From NCBI GenBank assembly GCA_963921935.1, contig OY998181.1, forward strand, positions 141,259,423 to 141,323,422: a stretch of DNA of 64,000 nucleotides, read 5' to 3'. Every line of letters begins with the position of its first letter. Position 1 is the first letter of the stretch. The notes beneath the pieces are model-generated. The model had not been told where the DNA came from, made no database searches, and was given only the letters and a program-made list of their open reading frames with translations. Origin of the DNA: Galeruca laticollis (Eukaryota; Arthropoda; Insecta; Coleoptera; Chrysomelidae). Made by a program: the position numbers and the translations under genes. Shown here piece after piece: positions 9,969 to 21,116 of the stretch.

Positions 9969-11885
9969 TTAACATTTACTACAAACATAATCTTTAGCAT
10001 TTTCAATGATTGTGCAATCTGCATGCGTCCACACGGCACATGAACGGCATCTCCACCATACTTCATTTGATTTTCCAAACTCTTGACAAACAGAACATAT
10101 GTCGGCATTTGTAGAATTATCTTTCTTTTCGGGAACTATACGTCGTGAAGCTTTTTTCAGCTTCTCCTGTTTAATATCTTTTTGTTTTTCTAACTTCTTC
10201 AGTTTTTGTTGCTTTTTCTCTTCTTTATTTTCCAATTCCTCTTTTAATGGCGTTGAGGTCAGTATCTGGGAATGCTTGGTTTTTCGCGATTTGGTTCTAG
10301 TTGTTACTGTTGGCAAGGGTAGAAGTTCTGCAAAGCTTCTATTTTCCACGGGTAGCTGAAGTGTCGGATCATCATCGTCGGTCAATTCATCGTCTACAAT
10401 TTCTTCAAGCTCTAATTCTGAAGATTCACTACCAAAGGAAGGTGTACGGTGACGTTTTGTCTTAGATGGTCCAGGGATAGGCGACGGAGCTTTTAATGGA
10501 GATGGTTGTTGAACTGTGGAGGTAGGTGATATAGGAAGTGCTCTTTTCATGGAAGGTGGATCGTGTTGTTTTATCTTAGATGGTCCAGGTACAGAATGCA
10601 GTGTTTTTTCTAATCGTGTTATTGCATTTGTTTCAGCAATTATCGGTTCTTGATTCTGCTCAGCATTTGGCGCTGGATCGACTAGTAAGGTACTGAACTC
10701 TTCATCAATGAATACAGATCGGTTAAATGGATAAATGCCAGTAGTTTCGAAAGCCTTGACCCCTTTTTCTACAGCTGCCACTTTATTAAAAGCAGTTTTA
10801 AATAACTCCGCAATATCCGTTTGCAGAATCTTCTCGTGTTTTCTTGCTTTGATATATCTATCGCATTCTTGATTGTATGCACTCTTTAATGGTCCGAAAA
10901 AACTAACATCGAGCGGTTGCAACCGGTGTGAAGTGTGGGGCGGAACTGAAACAACTTTAATGCCATTATCTCTGCAATAATGATATGACCTTAAAGTTGA
11001 ATGAGTGGAGTGGTTATCCATTAATAACAGGACCGGATCATCTTTACTAGCTTTTGTAAATTTTGCAAAATGTTGAATCCAGTCTTCAAAAATCTCCTCA
11101 GTAATCCATCCAGACTTAGAGCACCTATATACAGCACCAGTTGGCCCGTTTCTTTCTAGAGCTTCTTTTATTCTCTTTCGTTTGAAAATAAACATCGGTG
11201 GAACAAACGAACCTGCAGCACTCATCGCTACAACAACAGTTACAAGTTGGCCCCTCTCACCACTTGTGACAGCTCCTACCTGTTTTTGACCTTTCTGGGC
11301 AATAATGCGGCTTGGCACGTGAACGTTACTAATCCCTGTTTCGTCTACATTGAAGATGCGATGAGCTTCAAAAGTGTGTTCAGAGTAGAGCTTATCTAAA
11401 TTATCATAAAATATCGTAACTTCATCTTTATTGAATGCCAACACACGGCTCAGACTTGTGGCTTCCGGTTTACGGCAGCTCAATGTCGGGCTGCGCCGCA
11501 TAAATGCATAGAACCAATCTTTTCCACACATTGCTTTCTCTTTATTAAAAGTGTTTTTTATTTTATTAGTTTGTGCAAATTCAAATGCAAGTTTTCTTAT
11601 GGACGAAGATGTTAGTCCATAAAAAAGGCGAGAGAGGTTTATAACATGTTTTGCGAGATCTTCTTCTTGCTGAACAGTAAAAACAGATTTTCTGCCCATT
11701 TTGTACTTTTTTGTAGCGAAGCGACCTTTTAAACGGTCTTGTAATGTTCCATATGGAATATTGAACATTTGTGCAGTTTTTCGTATGGAAGCAACTTTGT
11801 CATGTATTGTCTTAAGCGCACGTTCCATATCTTTTTCAGACCACGAAGCGCGAGAAGTTTTGCGTGTATACTTTTGACGAGGCAT
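9969..11885 (-). CDS. pogo-type transposase with N-terminal HTH and C-terminal PHD finger
   Basis: The open frame extends to 11969. I choose the methionine at 11885 (MPRQKYTRK) because the 28 residues before it are encoded by subterminal repeat motifs. A pipsqueak-type helix-turn-helix follows (SWSEKDMERALKTI, then GTLQDRLKGR). The DDE_1 nuclease is complete: NVDETG, LLMDNHSTH and QPLDVSFFGPLK, with aspartates at 209, 318 and 354 of the long frame, a DD35D spacing. A proline and serine-rich acidic linker leads to a zinc-finger tail CSVCQEF...CRSCAVWTHADC...CSKC of PHD type. The protein is about 638 residues and unbroken. It should cut at the ends of its own element. Confidence 0.9.
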   Translation of the reverse strand: MPRQKYTRKTSRASWSEKDMERALKTIHDKVASIRKTAQMFNIPYGTLQDRLKGRFATKKYKMGRKSVFTVQQEEDLAKHVINLSRLFYGLTSSSIRKLAFEFAQTNKIKNTFNKEKAMCGKDWFYAFMRRSPTLSCRKPEATSLSRVLAFNKDEVTIFYDNLDKLYSEHTFEAHRIFNVDETGISNVHVPSRIIAQKGQKQVGAVTSGERGQLVTVVVAMSAAGSFVPPMFIFKRKRIKEALERNGPTGAVYRCSKSGWITEEIFEDWIQHFAKFTKASKDDPVLLLMDNHSTHSTLRSYHYCRDNGIKVVSVPPHTSHRLQPLDVSFFGPLKSAYNQECDRYIKARKHEKILQTDIAELFKTAFNKVAAVEKGVKAFETTGIYPFNRSVFIDEEFSTLLVDPAPNAEQNQEPIIAETNAITRLEKTLHSVPGPSKIKQHDPPSMKRALPISPTSTVQQPSPLKAPSPIPGPSKTKRHRTPSFGSESSELELEEIVDDELTDDDDPTLQLPVENRSFAELLPLPTVTTRTKSRKTKHSQILTSTPLKEELENKEEKKQQKLKKLEKQKDIKQEKLKKASRRIVPEKKDNSTNADICSVCQEFGKSNEVWWRCRSCAVWTHADCTIIENAKDYVCSKC

Positions 11886-12329
11886 CTGTAAAAGAATAAA
11901 CGCCATTGGTACAATATCGATCACAGTAGGAAAATATCGATCACCCCGGTTGACATTAGCCGACTGCACGTGGTAGACAAAAAAGATGAATTACAAAAAA
12001 AATCTGTGAAAATGTAACGATAATTCATCACACATAATAAGCACATACATATCTAATTACCTTACTGCACAAAAATCAAAGCTACAATCAAATTAAATCA
12101 TTACTTACTTTCGTATCGGTGTCACAAATATTATAAGGAATAAGGCAAAATTTAACATCAAGCATTCACTACAGTCAAACATCGACTAAGTGCGTACGTG
12201 ACTGTATACATAGTAAATACCATCCCAGCGCATGCGGTCTCGCTCTATTAAGAAGTTGAAAAGCTTCAAGAATTGGGTAGGGGTGTGTGATCGATATTGG
12301 ACAGCGGTTGATATTCGACCACTCTCCCC

Positions 12330-12560
12330 TACTGACAGTAATACCATTGCTGTGACCATCTGCATGGTTTACCACAGCTAGACGTCCTGATAGCCCCTTT
12401 TTAATATAGCCAGACTACCGACCACAAGTAAGAATACAGTTATTATTTTGTATAGCATCATTCGCCTATCGACTATTGAGAAACTGACTTCCACTCCACC
12501 ATAGTAGAGGACTCCGCCGAACTAAGATTTTATATGTGTTCATCAAATAACATTTAATAT
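12330..12560. other. Right flank of the pogo element
   Basis: No coding frame is recognised. The sequence is less AT-rich than its surroundings and continues the region interrupted by the pogo insertion. Confidence 0.3.
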
Positions 12561-12809
12561 CTACTTACCTTGTGAACCTATCAGTACTAATAGGGGAATT
12601 GCGTATAGTGTGAAACCGTAAACAATTTCAACTTTCCTTAAATATCTTGTCTCCTCCACTATTCTATTGCAAAATAAAACGTTAAGAACTGTTACACAGT
12701 ACCTTTCAGGGTAATTAAATGTGAATAATATTGATTTACCCACCCCTTCCTCCACTGTAACTAGCTGGTCATCAAACTGGTTATATTTAGGATGATAATC
12801 AACAAACAT
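12561..12809 (-). CDS. Possible exon pair of an unknown membrane protein
   Basis: A minus-strand frame ends IPLLVLIGSQG followed directly by an ideal donor (ACAAG|GTAAGT). A hydrophobic stretch (YGFTLYAIPLLVLIG) could be one membrane helix. A candidate short intron (AAAG|GTACTG to TGCAATAG|A) lies inside the frame and would join VDYHPKYN...NYPER to IVEETRYLRKVE. I do not recognise the family; a receptor-like protein is possible. The start and upstream exons are not found. It differs from all TE proteins here and is one of the few host-gene candidates. Confidence 0.3.
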   Translation of the reverse strand: MFVDYHPKYNQFDDQLVTVEEGVGKSILFTFNYPERYCVTVLNVLFCNRIVEETRYLRKVEIVYGFTLYAIPLLVLIGSQGK

Positions 12810-12829
12810 TTATTTGTTACCTATTGATC

Positions 12830-14159
12830 ATGTAGGTAACATATAGTCGTGGGGCTCATGCCCATAGCGAATTTTCTTTGTTGCTAGTATATTTTTTATT
12901 ATAGGATTCTCATACGGGGCGGTCTTTCGTCAAGCGAATCTTTCGCTGTGTGGATGGTATTTGGGGTGTCTTTTCCCCACTGGTTTTCGCTGCGAGACGT
13001 TTTTTTGTTGCTGACTGGAGTCCTCCTATTGAAAGACTCAGTTCTTCTTGTCAGTGTGACAGCTTTCACCGGCTTGTGCTATAGCTGGGAAAAGTCGGAA
13101 GAAGCCGGAAAACAGGTTTCTTAAGGAATCAATCGGAAGAGTCGGCCGGAAGACAGGTTTCTTGAGAAAGTTTTTTTTATTAAATGCATTCTTGTAACTA
13201 GGATCATATTATTTGTATGATTATTAATGTATTTTATGTATGCGCTTATAACTAGACATATAATTTTCGTATGGAGTTGGAGCTATCCCAAGAAGTAAAT
13301 TGTCCATGGCAGTTTTGTTTAGATAACTTGTTTTATTTCATACTCTTACCTTTTTTTGTATGACCTATTAAATATCCCCATTAAAACTTTTGGTAATCTC
13401 TAGAGGTAAATTCTAGCATAAATATTATGTTAAAAACTGTAATTTAATCCCATTAAAACAGTGTATTTTTCTGGAGGCAAGTCTACTTTCACTTCCCGAT
13501 TTTTTAGGGAAAAGTGTACCGATTAGTCTTGGGTGAGATCGGATGGCGCCCTACATAAAAATATCTTAAATAGTTATAAAAAGTGAACCACACCCGTCTT
13601 CACTGCATGCTGGCCGGAGCCTAAGGTTGTGTAACAAATCGGTTAGTTCCTATTATTACATTCTTACGGTGAAGCAGTGATCAACTCAGCCGATGTTGCT
13701 GACTTATTCCACCGCTGTCACCAGTGTAACAAATCGGTTAGCAATCCGATTGTAATAATCCAATGGCCGCTGTCACCACTGTAATAACTAATGTGGTCGT
13801 TTAGGGTTTACAGCCCTCCGTTACCAGTGTAGGACCAACTTTGAATTCCTATTTCCTTGAATTTTTGCAGCGTGCTGTCACCAGCCAGGAATCCCCTGTG
13901 GGTAACCTCGGTGGAGGTGGTTTCCTGGCACGAGCGGACAAGGTCTCCGTGGGGCCTCTTGGGCTTTTACAATTTGCCAAGCCTGAGTTCTAAGGCAGGT
14001 CGCGTCAACCCGTTCAAACCTGCTGGTCCGAGGGTAGGGGTTGTTGATAAAGGAAACAGACTGGGTGGATAATATGTACATATATATTACAAACAATAAA
14101 TAATTAAATCCAGTAATTCAGCCCTGGTTTGGACAAAATAAAAGTTACTCGGGGGAGAA
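12830..14159. other. Probable LTR-retroelement remnant with local duplications
   Basis: A near-duplicate segment (CGGAAG...GGAAAACAGGTTTCTT and CGGAAGACAGGTTTCTTGAG) lies at 13090-13165. GTGTAACAAATCGGTTAG occurs twice and CTGTCACCASTGTAA recurs at 13615-13830. At 14149 a purine run (GGGGGAGAA) is followed by TGTCCCGGTACG, the look of a polypurine tract running into a 3' LTR. No gag or pol residues are recognised, so the family stays open. Confidence 0.35.
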
Positions 14160-14394
14160 TGTCCCGGTACGATACACTAGAAATTAATTAGGTAAAAACA
14201 TCTTTCATAATCTGGAAGTAGTTTCTCGTTATTATGACAATAGTAAAAGATGTCTTGCATACGACTATCCCTGTATAAGAATTGAGAAAAACATTAATAT
14301 GACTCGGGCAAAACGTCTTCCATAATTCTGAAAGTAGTCTTTCCTGATTATGACATAAATGAAAGATATCTGGCGTATGAATATCCCTGTATTA
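14160..14394. repeat. Degenerate minisatellite left of the mariner element
   Basis: Two imperfect units of about 117 bp each end in CGACTATCCCTGTATAA or TGAATATCCCTGTATTA. The same TATCCCTGTATAA core ends the units to the right of the mariner element, so the insertion probably split one array. Confidence 0.5.
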
Positions 14395-16251
14395 TACAGG
14401 TTTTGACAGTGCAATTTCTCGAAAACTGTTCGTATGACATGTATGAAATTTGGCAGATATGAACAGTCGAAACTGATGCTTATATTTATTATAAAATGAC
14501 TTCCGTTTTTCCTGTCATTTCGGGTCACGTGACCCCAACATAATTTTTTTAAATGGGACAACCAGTATAATATTACAATTTTGGATATTACATTCAAAAA
14601 CAAATTCAACGATACCACACTTGTCATTATTGTATTGTGCAGTAATGATAATAGGGGCAATTAAATAATCATTTGTATAAATTATTTTATTAAAAAACGT
14701 AACATAGGGAATTAAAACGTATAAAATTAAAAAAATTAAAGAGATTGTTCAAATTGATGACTATGTACATTGACACATGTTCAAACCTGGTTAAAAGATT
14801 TCTTGTAAGTGTTGCTGTAATCATTTCGGGTGTTACGGCTCGACATACATGTTTGATTTTATCCTTTAAATCATTTAATCAATCGAGGGTGTGACATAAA
14901 CTCGACATTCTAAGTTACCCCAGAGAAATAAATCTGAGGGTTGTAGTATCCAGTGAACGAGGTGGCCACAAAATCGCACCATTTCGACCAATCCATTTTT
15001 CAGGGAATGTGCTATCAAGATAACTGGCACAAAAAAGTGATGAGATGCTCCATCTGGCTGTCACCACATTGTTTGCCTTTCATGTATGAGAATGTCGTCA
15101 AGTAATTATGGAAGAGTATTTTGAAGAAAATCTAAATGTCTTTGCCCCGTTCCTTCGTAAAAATAGGGACCAATCAACCGACCATTAAATAAACTGCACC
15201 AAATACTGATTCCCATATTGTTTGAAAATTGGTTTAGCGCATCCACTTTGGATTCTCCTGCGACGAATAATGATAATTATGGCGGTTAACAATACCATTG
15301 TTCTGAAATCTACTTTCATCACTCCAAATTATTTTTGCTAAAAAATAAGGGTCTTCAATACTATGTACTAACATTTCAGCAATAAAATGTATTCTCCTTT
15401 CAGTATCTGCAGGAACTAAACCTTGTGTTAAATGCATTTTATAAGGATGGTTTTTGTGATTTTTCAATACTCTTTGTATTGAATTTCTACTTCTTTGTTA
15501 TTCTTGTTCAATAAATCGTATTGAGGTATGTTGATTAACCTGAAGATAAGCCAAAATATGTATCACATTGTTTGAGCGGTTTTTCGACGAGCAACTTGAT
15601 TTTTACAGTTTGGAAAAGAACCAGTTCTTAGCTTTCGTTCGACGTAGACAAAAGTATATTTGCTTGGAGTTATTCTAAGAGAAAAACGATTTTCTGTACA
15701 AACATTGAGCATGAGTTTTGTTTTTTGCACACTCTACATAAATAAGTAGCATGTCAAAATATTCATCGTTAGTAAAAATGTATGGCCTTATTTAGTTATT
15801 ATTACAGTGTCTTCACAAGATTATGACTAATTATTATTGACAGTTCTTGAATAAACTCCACCTAACAATAATGAATGACAACCTATGTTGTTGCTACTAT
15901 AGTTATTTGTTTCATAGCCACCTAAATTTTTGAGAGCAAAATATTGCTTTAATAAATTTAGTAAGAATAAAAAGCCCGGATTACCATTATTACACAATTC
16001 AATGATGACAAGTGTGGTATCGTTATATTAATATTGAATGATATATCCAAAATTGTAATATTATACCGGTTGTCCCATTTAAAAAAAGGATTTTGAGATC
16101 ACGTGACCCGAAATGACAGGAAAGACGCAAGTTATTTTATAATAAATATAAGCATCAGTTTCAACAGTCTATATCTGCCAAATTTCATACATGTCACATA
16201 TGGACAGTTTTCGAGAAATTGGACTGTCAAAACGTCGTGGGACACCCTGTA
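14395..16251 (-). mobile_element. Tc1/mariner-type transposon with long inverted repeats
   Basis: The right end, read inward, is TACAGGGTGTCCC; the left end has the same start with a small deletion (TACAGG then TTTTGACAG). The inverted repeats extend for about 250 bp on each side. TA flanks both ends (14393-14394 and 16252-16253). The inside holds a decayed transposase on the minus strand. Inverted repeats this long are unusual for the superfamily, most of whose members have 20-30 bp. Confidence 0.75.
14700..15770 (-). pseudogene. mariner-like transposase, decayed
   Basis: The longest clean part (15467-15234) contains KIIWSDESRFQNNGIVNRHN, where SDE carries the first catalytic aspartate. Upstream frames give VARRKTAQT and ILAYLQVNQHTSIRFIEQ, matching the DUF4817 helix-turn-helix lead. 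Downstream frames give ISIWCSLFNGRLIGPYFYEG and, in other frames, QPDGASHHF and SDLFLWGNL, the second and third acidic positions. Many stops and frame changes separate these parts. The copy is dead. Confidence 0.7.
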
Positions 16252-16510
16252 TAAAAAAATAACTATCAAAAAAAATCTATCGAAATCTGAAGGTATAAAT
16301 ACGATATTTCTTACATAGGAATATCCCTGTACAATATAAGAGAATAACTATCACAAAAAAGTCTTTCGAAATCTGAAGGTATAAATACGATATTTCTTAC
16401 ACATGAATATCCCTGTATAATATAAGAAAATAACTATCAAAAAAAGTCTTTCGAAATCTGCAGGTATAAATACGATATTTCTTACATATGAATATCCCTG
16501 TATAATCTTT
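16252..16510. repeat. Tandem minisatellite, three units of about 90 bp
   Basis: Three similar units follow the right end of the mariner. Each has TCGAAATCTGMAGGTATAAA, then TACGATATTTCTTACA, then GAATATCCCTGTA. The unit end resembles a mariner terminus in inverse (TACAGGGATATTC). Confidence 0.75.
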
Positions 16511-17268
16511 AAATTCCCTTGACTGAAACTTAGGGTTCCCCTGGATTATTAAATCGATTGCAAATCCTACTATTTCCTAAATATGTTAGGTGAGGGGCTC
16601 AAATATCAATAGTGCACTTAATATGACCAGGAAATGTATCTTTGGACGCCCAGTCAAATCAAATAAAATGTCAATACGATATTTGTTCAAAAAAATAATT
16701 ATAATGACATAGAAAAAAACTTACGTTTTTGAAATATCACAAATCACAACAACACATTATCACTGTTTACGTACGGCCGTCGAAGTGTCAGGCCATACAG
16801 TACCTGAGCACTCTATGAGGGTTACTACCTCACTACCTCTGTTACCAAATTTTCTGCTATTTATTTCAGAAGATTTGGGATATGTTATTCGTGTTGCCCT
16901 TGTCTCATATGTTTTATATGTTTTCGTAATTGGAGGTTAATTTCCAATTTCTTTATACTAAGTTGCAAGGTTTGTCTGTATTTTGATAAACAAACCATCG
17001 TGTGTTTTGTCATCGACCTTGTTGGTTGTGTAAAATTGTTTGTTTAAATTCTTTTCTGGTCTAGGTCAACAATTGTTTTTATATTAAATTGGATTTGACT
17101 TATTTTATTATCAAGAAAATTATATATCTATATAGGGTGTCCTTAAATTTCCCTTTGTCATATTTCGTGTTTATTACAGTTGCCACCAGATAGTCGACAA
17201 AAAATACAATTTTCTTTTGTAAAACTAAACCCTTTCCCTAGTAAAGCTTCTTGGAAAGCGTAAAATTG
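16511..17268. other. AT-rich spacer
   Basis: No coding frame is recognised. A single TATAGGGTGTCC at 17133 looks like one mariner-type end, but no partner was found. Confidence 0.35.
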
Positions 17269-18357
17269 TTACATGTGGAGCACAACTGTGGCAACAATTA
17301 TTGGAAAACACTTCTCCAAATTGACTCGTAACCCCAAAGCCATAGATGGAAAACGCCTTTTCCAAATTCCAAACAATTTTTCAATGGAATTCCTTGTACG
17401 AATTTGTGATTCATTGAATAGGTGCTCAGCAACAGTTTGACATTGATCAAGTGGCGCCATCATGTAACGTCTACAACATCACCAACAAGTGAAGCATCAC
17501 CATAGTGTCCTTGTTCAAACATACCTCTTCTGAAAGAGTTATTAAAAATATGGGAGTCATGAGTACTACCTGGCCATCTAGCAACAATATCGATAAACTC
17601 TAATTTTGCATTGCAAATAGCCTGAATATTGAGTGAAAAGTAGCCTTTCCTGTTACGAAATATTTCATCATTAGCACCACCTGAAATGTAGAATAAATAA
17701 TATTTACTTTTATACCTGACATACGAATTGCTTCTTAGTTTATATACTAGGTACTTCACACATAATATTGAAACCAACCTGGTGACTCCCAATTTTACGT
17801 GAGTGCAGTCTACAGCACCAAGCACCTTTGGAAATCTAGCTTTATTGTAGAAGTCCAATTGAGTCTTGCGGATAGCATCAGGGGTGTCAGGAAATATAAC
17901 GTAAAGTGGTCGCAATGCCGCTATAGCGGAACTAACCCTATGTACAATTCGATGAGCAGTAGATGTACTAATACCAGATAAATCTGCAGCAGTAATTTGA
18001 AAACATCCAGTCGCATATAATCTGAGGGTACAGAGCAGCTGATTGATGGGGGATACGCAATTATTTCTACAAATAGAATACTGCAATTTAAACTGGCCCT
18101 ATCTATATTCAAAGTGATGTGACAATAGAAAAATAGAAATGCTTTATTTACCTATCAGAGGGGAATTCCAGGTTATATTCAATTGCCTCCAAAACATCAA
18201 GTACAGTTCGTTTAGTAATCCGAAACCTAGTCACAAAATCGTTATCGTCTGGACTATGAAAATGATCTTCTCTATCTCTTATCCAGCGGGGCCGACGAAC
18301 GACATACTCATCTTCACTATCTCTGTCCTCAAAAGCTAATAAATACGCCCTTCGCAT
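17269..18357 (-). pseudogene. PIF/Harbinger transposase, broken copy near its right end
   Basis: Exon parts on the minus strand include a lead (MRRAYLLAFEDRDSEDE from 18357), the helix-turn-helix (TLRLYATGCFQ, STAHRIVHRVS), GAVDCTHVKL with the first aspartate, WPGSTHDSHIF, SLVGD with the second, and SIEKLFGIWKRRFP with the glutamate. A 98-nt intron (17778-17681) lies before GGANDEIFRNRKGYFS. A deletion around 17463 removes the segment after LVGD and shifts frame. The element end TGGTGAAATCGGGCC followed by TAA is at 18605-18608. No accessory gene is found to the left. Confidence 0.8.
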
Positions 18358-18590
18358 TTTTGCAAATTCAATTCAAAACTCCAAAAACACAAACAAATAT
18401 AAACAACCTCACTTTTCAAATGTAACGAAAACCAAAACGTCGTTTAACCTCGTAACTGACCAAATTCAGCCGGTTTTAAGCGGAAACGCTGTTTATCATT
18501 AAACCCGGTTTAGAGTTCCTGGTGAAATCCAATATGGTGAGTAAAAAGCTTAATCTAAGTTTAACTTGAACAAAACGCGTTTAAAGACGT

Positions 18591-18608
18591 TGGTGAAATC
18601 GGGCCTAA
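18591..18608. repeat. Right terminal repeat of a Harbinger element plus TAA target site
   Basis: TGGTGAAATCGGGCC is the inverse of the terminus at 3022 (GGCCAGATTTCACCA) with two differences. It is followed by TAA, the usual TWA target. Confidence 0.6.
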
Positions 18609-18649
18609 GTCATAGGTAACAACAACAAGATAGATAGACAACTTATAGC

Positions 18650-18820
18650 GTTTTCCATTGGTATGCACTAAGTTTGTACCCAGTTCGACCCTACTCTATA
18701 CCAGTTCACCAAAATTTTGCACTGAGTGCAGGGTCAATGGAACACAGAAAAGTTGTCATTTGTCAAATCCATTTGGTTGTTGTGTTGTGTTTTTGATTTT
18801 ATTTATGTTTTATAGCTAAA
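18650..18820 (+). promoter_or_regulatory. Left end and leader of Harbinger element C
   Basis: TTA is followed by TAGCGTTTTCCATTGG at about 18644-18662, which I take as the left terminus of the element carrying the Myb gene at 18821. A related GGTCAATGGAACAC lies at 18733. No matching right terminus was found, so the boundary is tentative. Confidence 0.35.
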
Positions 18821-20121
18821 ATGGAAGAAGCAACTTTTAAAATAAATAATGAAAATGTTACTTTAACACTTCCCAATGATGATCAACAAGTCATTTATAG
18901 ACTAAGAAGTAAGTAGGTAATAAAAATATCGCAAAATGAAATACAAACTGTTATGTTCTTTAGGGGAAGATGAATTTGATGTTAAATATGTAGTTAATCT
19001 TCTCAACAATGGTTATTTGACATTAGCAGAGCCGCTGCAGGCGGTTTACAGATTGGATGATGACAGGTAATCAGAATAATTTTTGAATATCACAAAGACT
19101 AGGAATACTGTATTTTTTTATAGGGAAACTCTCTTGTATTCATCAGATGCTGTTGTATATGCTGAAAATCAAGTTGAGGATAATATAGAAGAAAATATCA
19201 AAAAGCAGGTATGTGTAGTTTATGTATCCAGTATCGTAATAAACCAAATAGTTATTTTATTATTTAACATTAAAAATAATAAGAAATTTTTCATTGAAAG
19301 CACGTTGAAAGATTATTCATTGCCTAAAATAATTGTATACCTCCAATCACTGGTTTAGTATTTGCAAAATACCATACTTTATACTATAATATTAAGTGGA
19401 ATATAAATAATTTTGACCTAAATACTTGTGTAGAAGTGATGGTAATAGTATTAAAAACCCAATATCAATCATTTTTCAATTTCAATAAAAAATGCAACTT
19501 ATAATTAACCTCTTTTTAGAATGGACCGAGGCTGAAACAAAACTCTTATTGGATTTATATCGAGAAAACAAGCCCAGGGTAGGGCCTATGAAAAGATACA
19601 AAACTAAAAAACGTGTGGCAGGACATTAGTAATAAGATAAATAATCAATTTGGAATCAATCGGAGTGCAACTCAGGTAGAAAACCGATACAAGATTGTAT
19701 TAAAAAGAAAAAAGGCAGCCGTTGAAAAGAATACACAGTCAGACTCTTTGCGTCAAACTGTACCATATGAATTTGAATTAAACAAAATCAGTGCACCAGA
19801 GGTACTGGGTAGTGCTTCAAGAGTTCGGATTTTAAAGGGAAATCATAATACTATACCCATGGATACAGATATGCCTAACACATCAAAACAAGGACCATCA
19901 AGTCCATTTCGTACGAGACAACCTATCGAGGTAGATAGTCCGCCCAGTACATCAAAGCAAGAACCATCGGGTCCATCTAGTACCAGAAGACCTGTACTGA
20001 AACCCAGAAAAAGAGAATCCGTATCTCAAGTTTTAAAGCTTATTCAGAAAAAAAACAAGAATCTAGAGAGAGGCACCACAAGGAGAAGCTTGAGCTGATA
20101 AGCGAGCTGTTTAAAAAATAG
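18821..20121 (+). pseudogene. Harbinger accessory Myb/SANT-like (trihelix-type) protein
   Basis: The ATG at 18821 opens exon 1 (to 18908). Donor and acceptor pairs join exons 18964-19066 and 19124-19208 in frame. Exon 4 from 19520 carries the DNA-binding domain: WTEAETKLLLDLYRENKPRV, then VWQDISNKINNQFGINRSAT and QVENRYKIVLKRKKA. The junction into exon 4 is off by two bases. A frameshift lies in the A run near 19602 and another in the A run near 20050, after which EHHKEKLELISELFKK ends the protein at 20121. The serine, proline and threonine-rich middle is typical linker. It converges on a transposase fragment, as expected for a Harbinger pair. Confidence 0.65.
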
Positions 20122-20204
20122 AATAATTGGAAACCATAAATTAGAGGCTGTTATGAATTTTGTAATACAAACTTACTTTGTTTATTCAATGCAACGTTTT
20201 TTTA

Positions 20205-20480
20205 AGAATGACTTCTAATTTTATTTATTGTTTTATAGTACAAACTTTTTTGATTATGTTTATATTGAGAGTGGAATTTTTTTTTTATTTTAAGAATGAC
20301 TTCTAATTTTATTTAATGTTTTATAGTACCAACTTTAGTACTTTATTATTTATCCTCGTTTATTCACGATGTTTTTTTAATTTTAAGAATAACTCCTTAG
20401 TTTGAAACTTTTTTTGTTTTGAGATAGTATTTTATATTATAATAAACCTTTACAAAAACTATTCAGACGATCCAAATTAT
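20205..20480. repeat. AT-rich local duplication
   Basis: TTAAGAATGACTTCTAATTT and the following bases occur twice, at about 20203 and 20290, with a third weaker copy near 20383. It lies between the convergent genes of element C. Confidence 0.5.
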
Positions 20481-20573
20481 AATTTACAAAAAGAAATTTT
20501 GATTAACAAAATCTGAAACCATGAAACTAAATAAGTTCGAAATTTTAATTTCCTTTGACCAGTACTCCCAGTT

Positions 20574-21110
20574 TCAATCCACGTAATGTAGATATTCGCT
20601 TAGCCTATTACGTTTTTCTTCTCCCATATGTTTCAACCGCAATTCAGAATCAGTTTTTGTGGGAGCACCATTGTCAATATCATCATTCACTACTTCCTCT
20701 TCGTCCAAAATGTCATTATTATCTATGCATATATTATGTAGAATACAACAGGAAATTATAAATTGAGTCATCTTCGGGACAGTATGCATATCCAACTGGA
20801 GCAATTGCCTAAATCGACCCTTCAAAATTCCAAAGGTGTTTTCAATCAACACCCTTGTTGAGCTCAAGTTCCTGTTGAATGAATGCTGCCTTTGCCCTAT
20901 GTTACCATAATCTCTGTATGAAACAAGTAACCATTTTCGGATTGGGTAACCATTATCTCCTAACAGGTGGTAATGGTTTCCACATAATTCAGGAAGTCCC
21001 TTGGATATATAAGACAATTTTAATACCCGTGAATCCTGAATTTTTCCTGGAATTCCAGTAGAAATATCTATGAATCTTCTCTTGAAGTTGTTACGATTTT
21101 TAGTTTGAAT
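20574..21110 (-). pseudogene. PIF/Harbinger transposase, 5'-truncated
   Basis: The minus-strand frame reads through a region giving FIDISTGIPGKIQDSRVLKL and then LLGDNGYPIRKWLL with the second catalytic aspartate, VLIENTFGILKGRF with the glutamate, and CCILHNICI near the C-terminus. It is uninterrupted for about 160 codons to its stop. The first aspartate and the helix-turn-helix are missing because the copy stops matching near 21110. It converges on the Myb-like gene ending at 20121. Confidence 0.75.
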
Positions 21111-21116
21111 CGTTAC

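Larger units (their letters stand above)
9659..12329 (-). mobile_element. pogo-type DNA transposon, structurally complete
   Basis: The two ends are 24-bp inverted repeats starting GGGGAGAGTGGTCGAATATC, with one mismatch. TA on both sides (9657-9658 and 12330-12331) is the Tc1/mariner/pogo target duplication. The 2671-bp element holds one long uninterrupted transposase frame on the minus strand. Both subterminal zones carry repeated TAATATCRACCA-like motifs. The intact frame, intact ends and target duplication together suggest a young copy. Confidence 0.85.

Noticed and set aside
11886..11969. Upstream 28-residue extension of the pogo transposase
   Set aside because: It is encoded by subterminal repeat motifs; the MPRQKYTRK methionine begins the recognisable helix-turn-helix protein.
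13857..14096. Open frames on both strands near 13.9 kb
   Set aside because: They resemble no family, overlap each other and lie in a probable LTR-type remnant.
17681..17778. Extra 33-residue insertion in a Harbinger transposase
   Set aside because: It is a retained in-frame intron with GT-AG borders.
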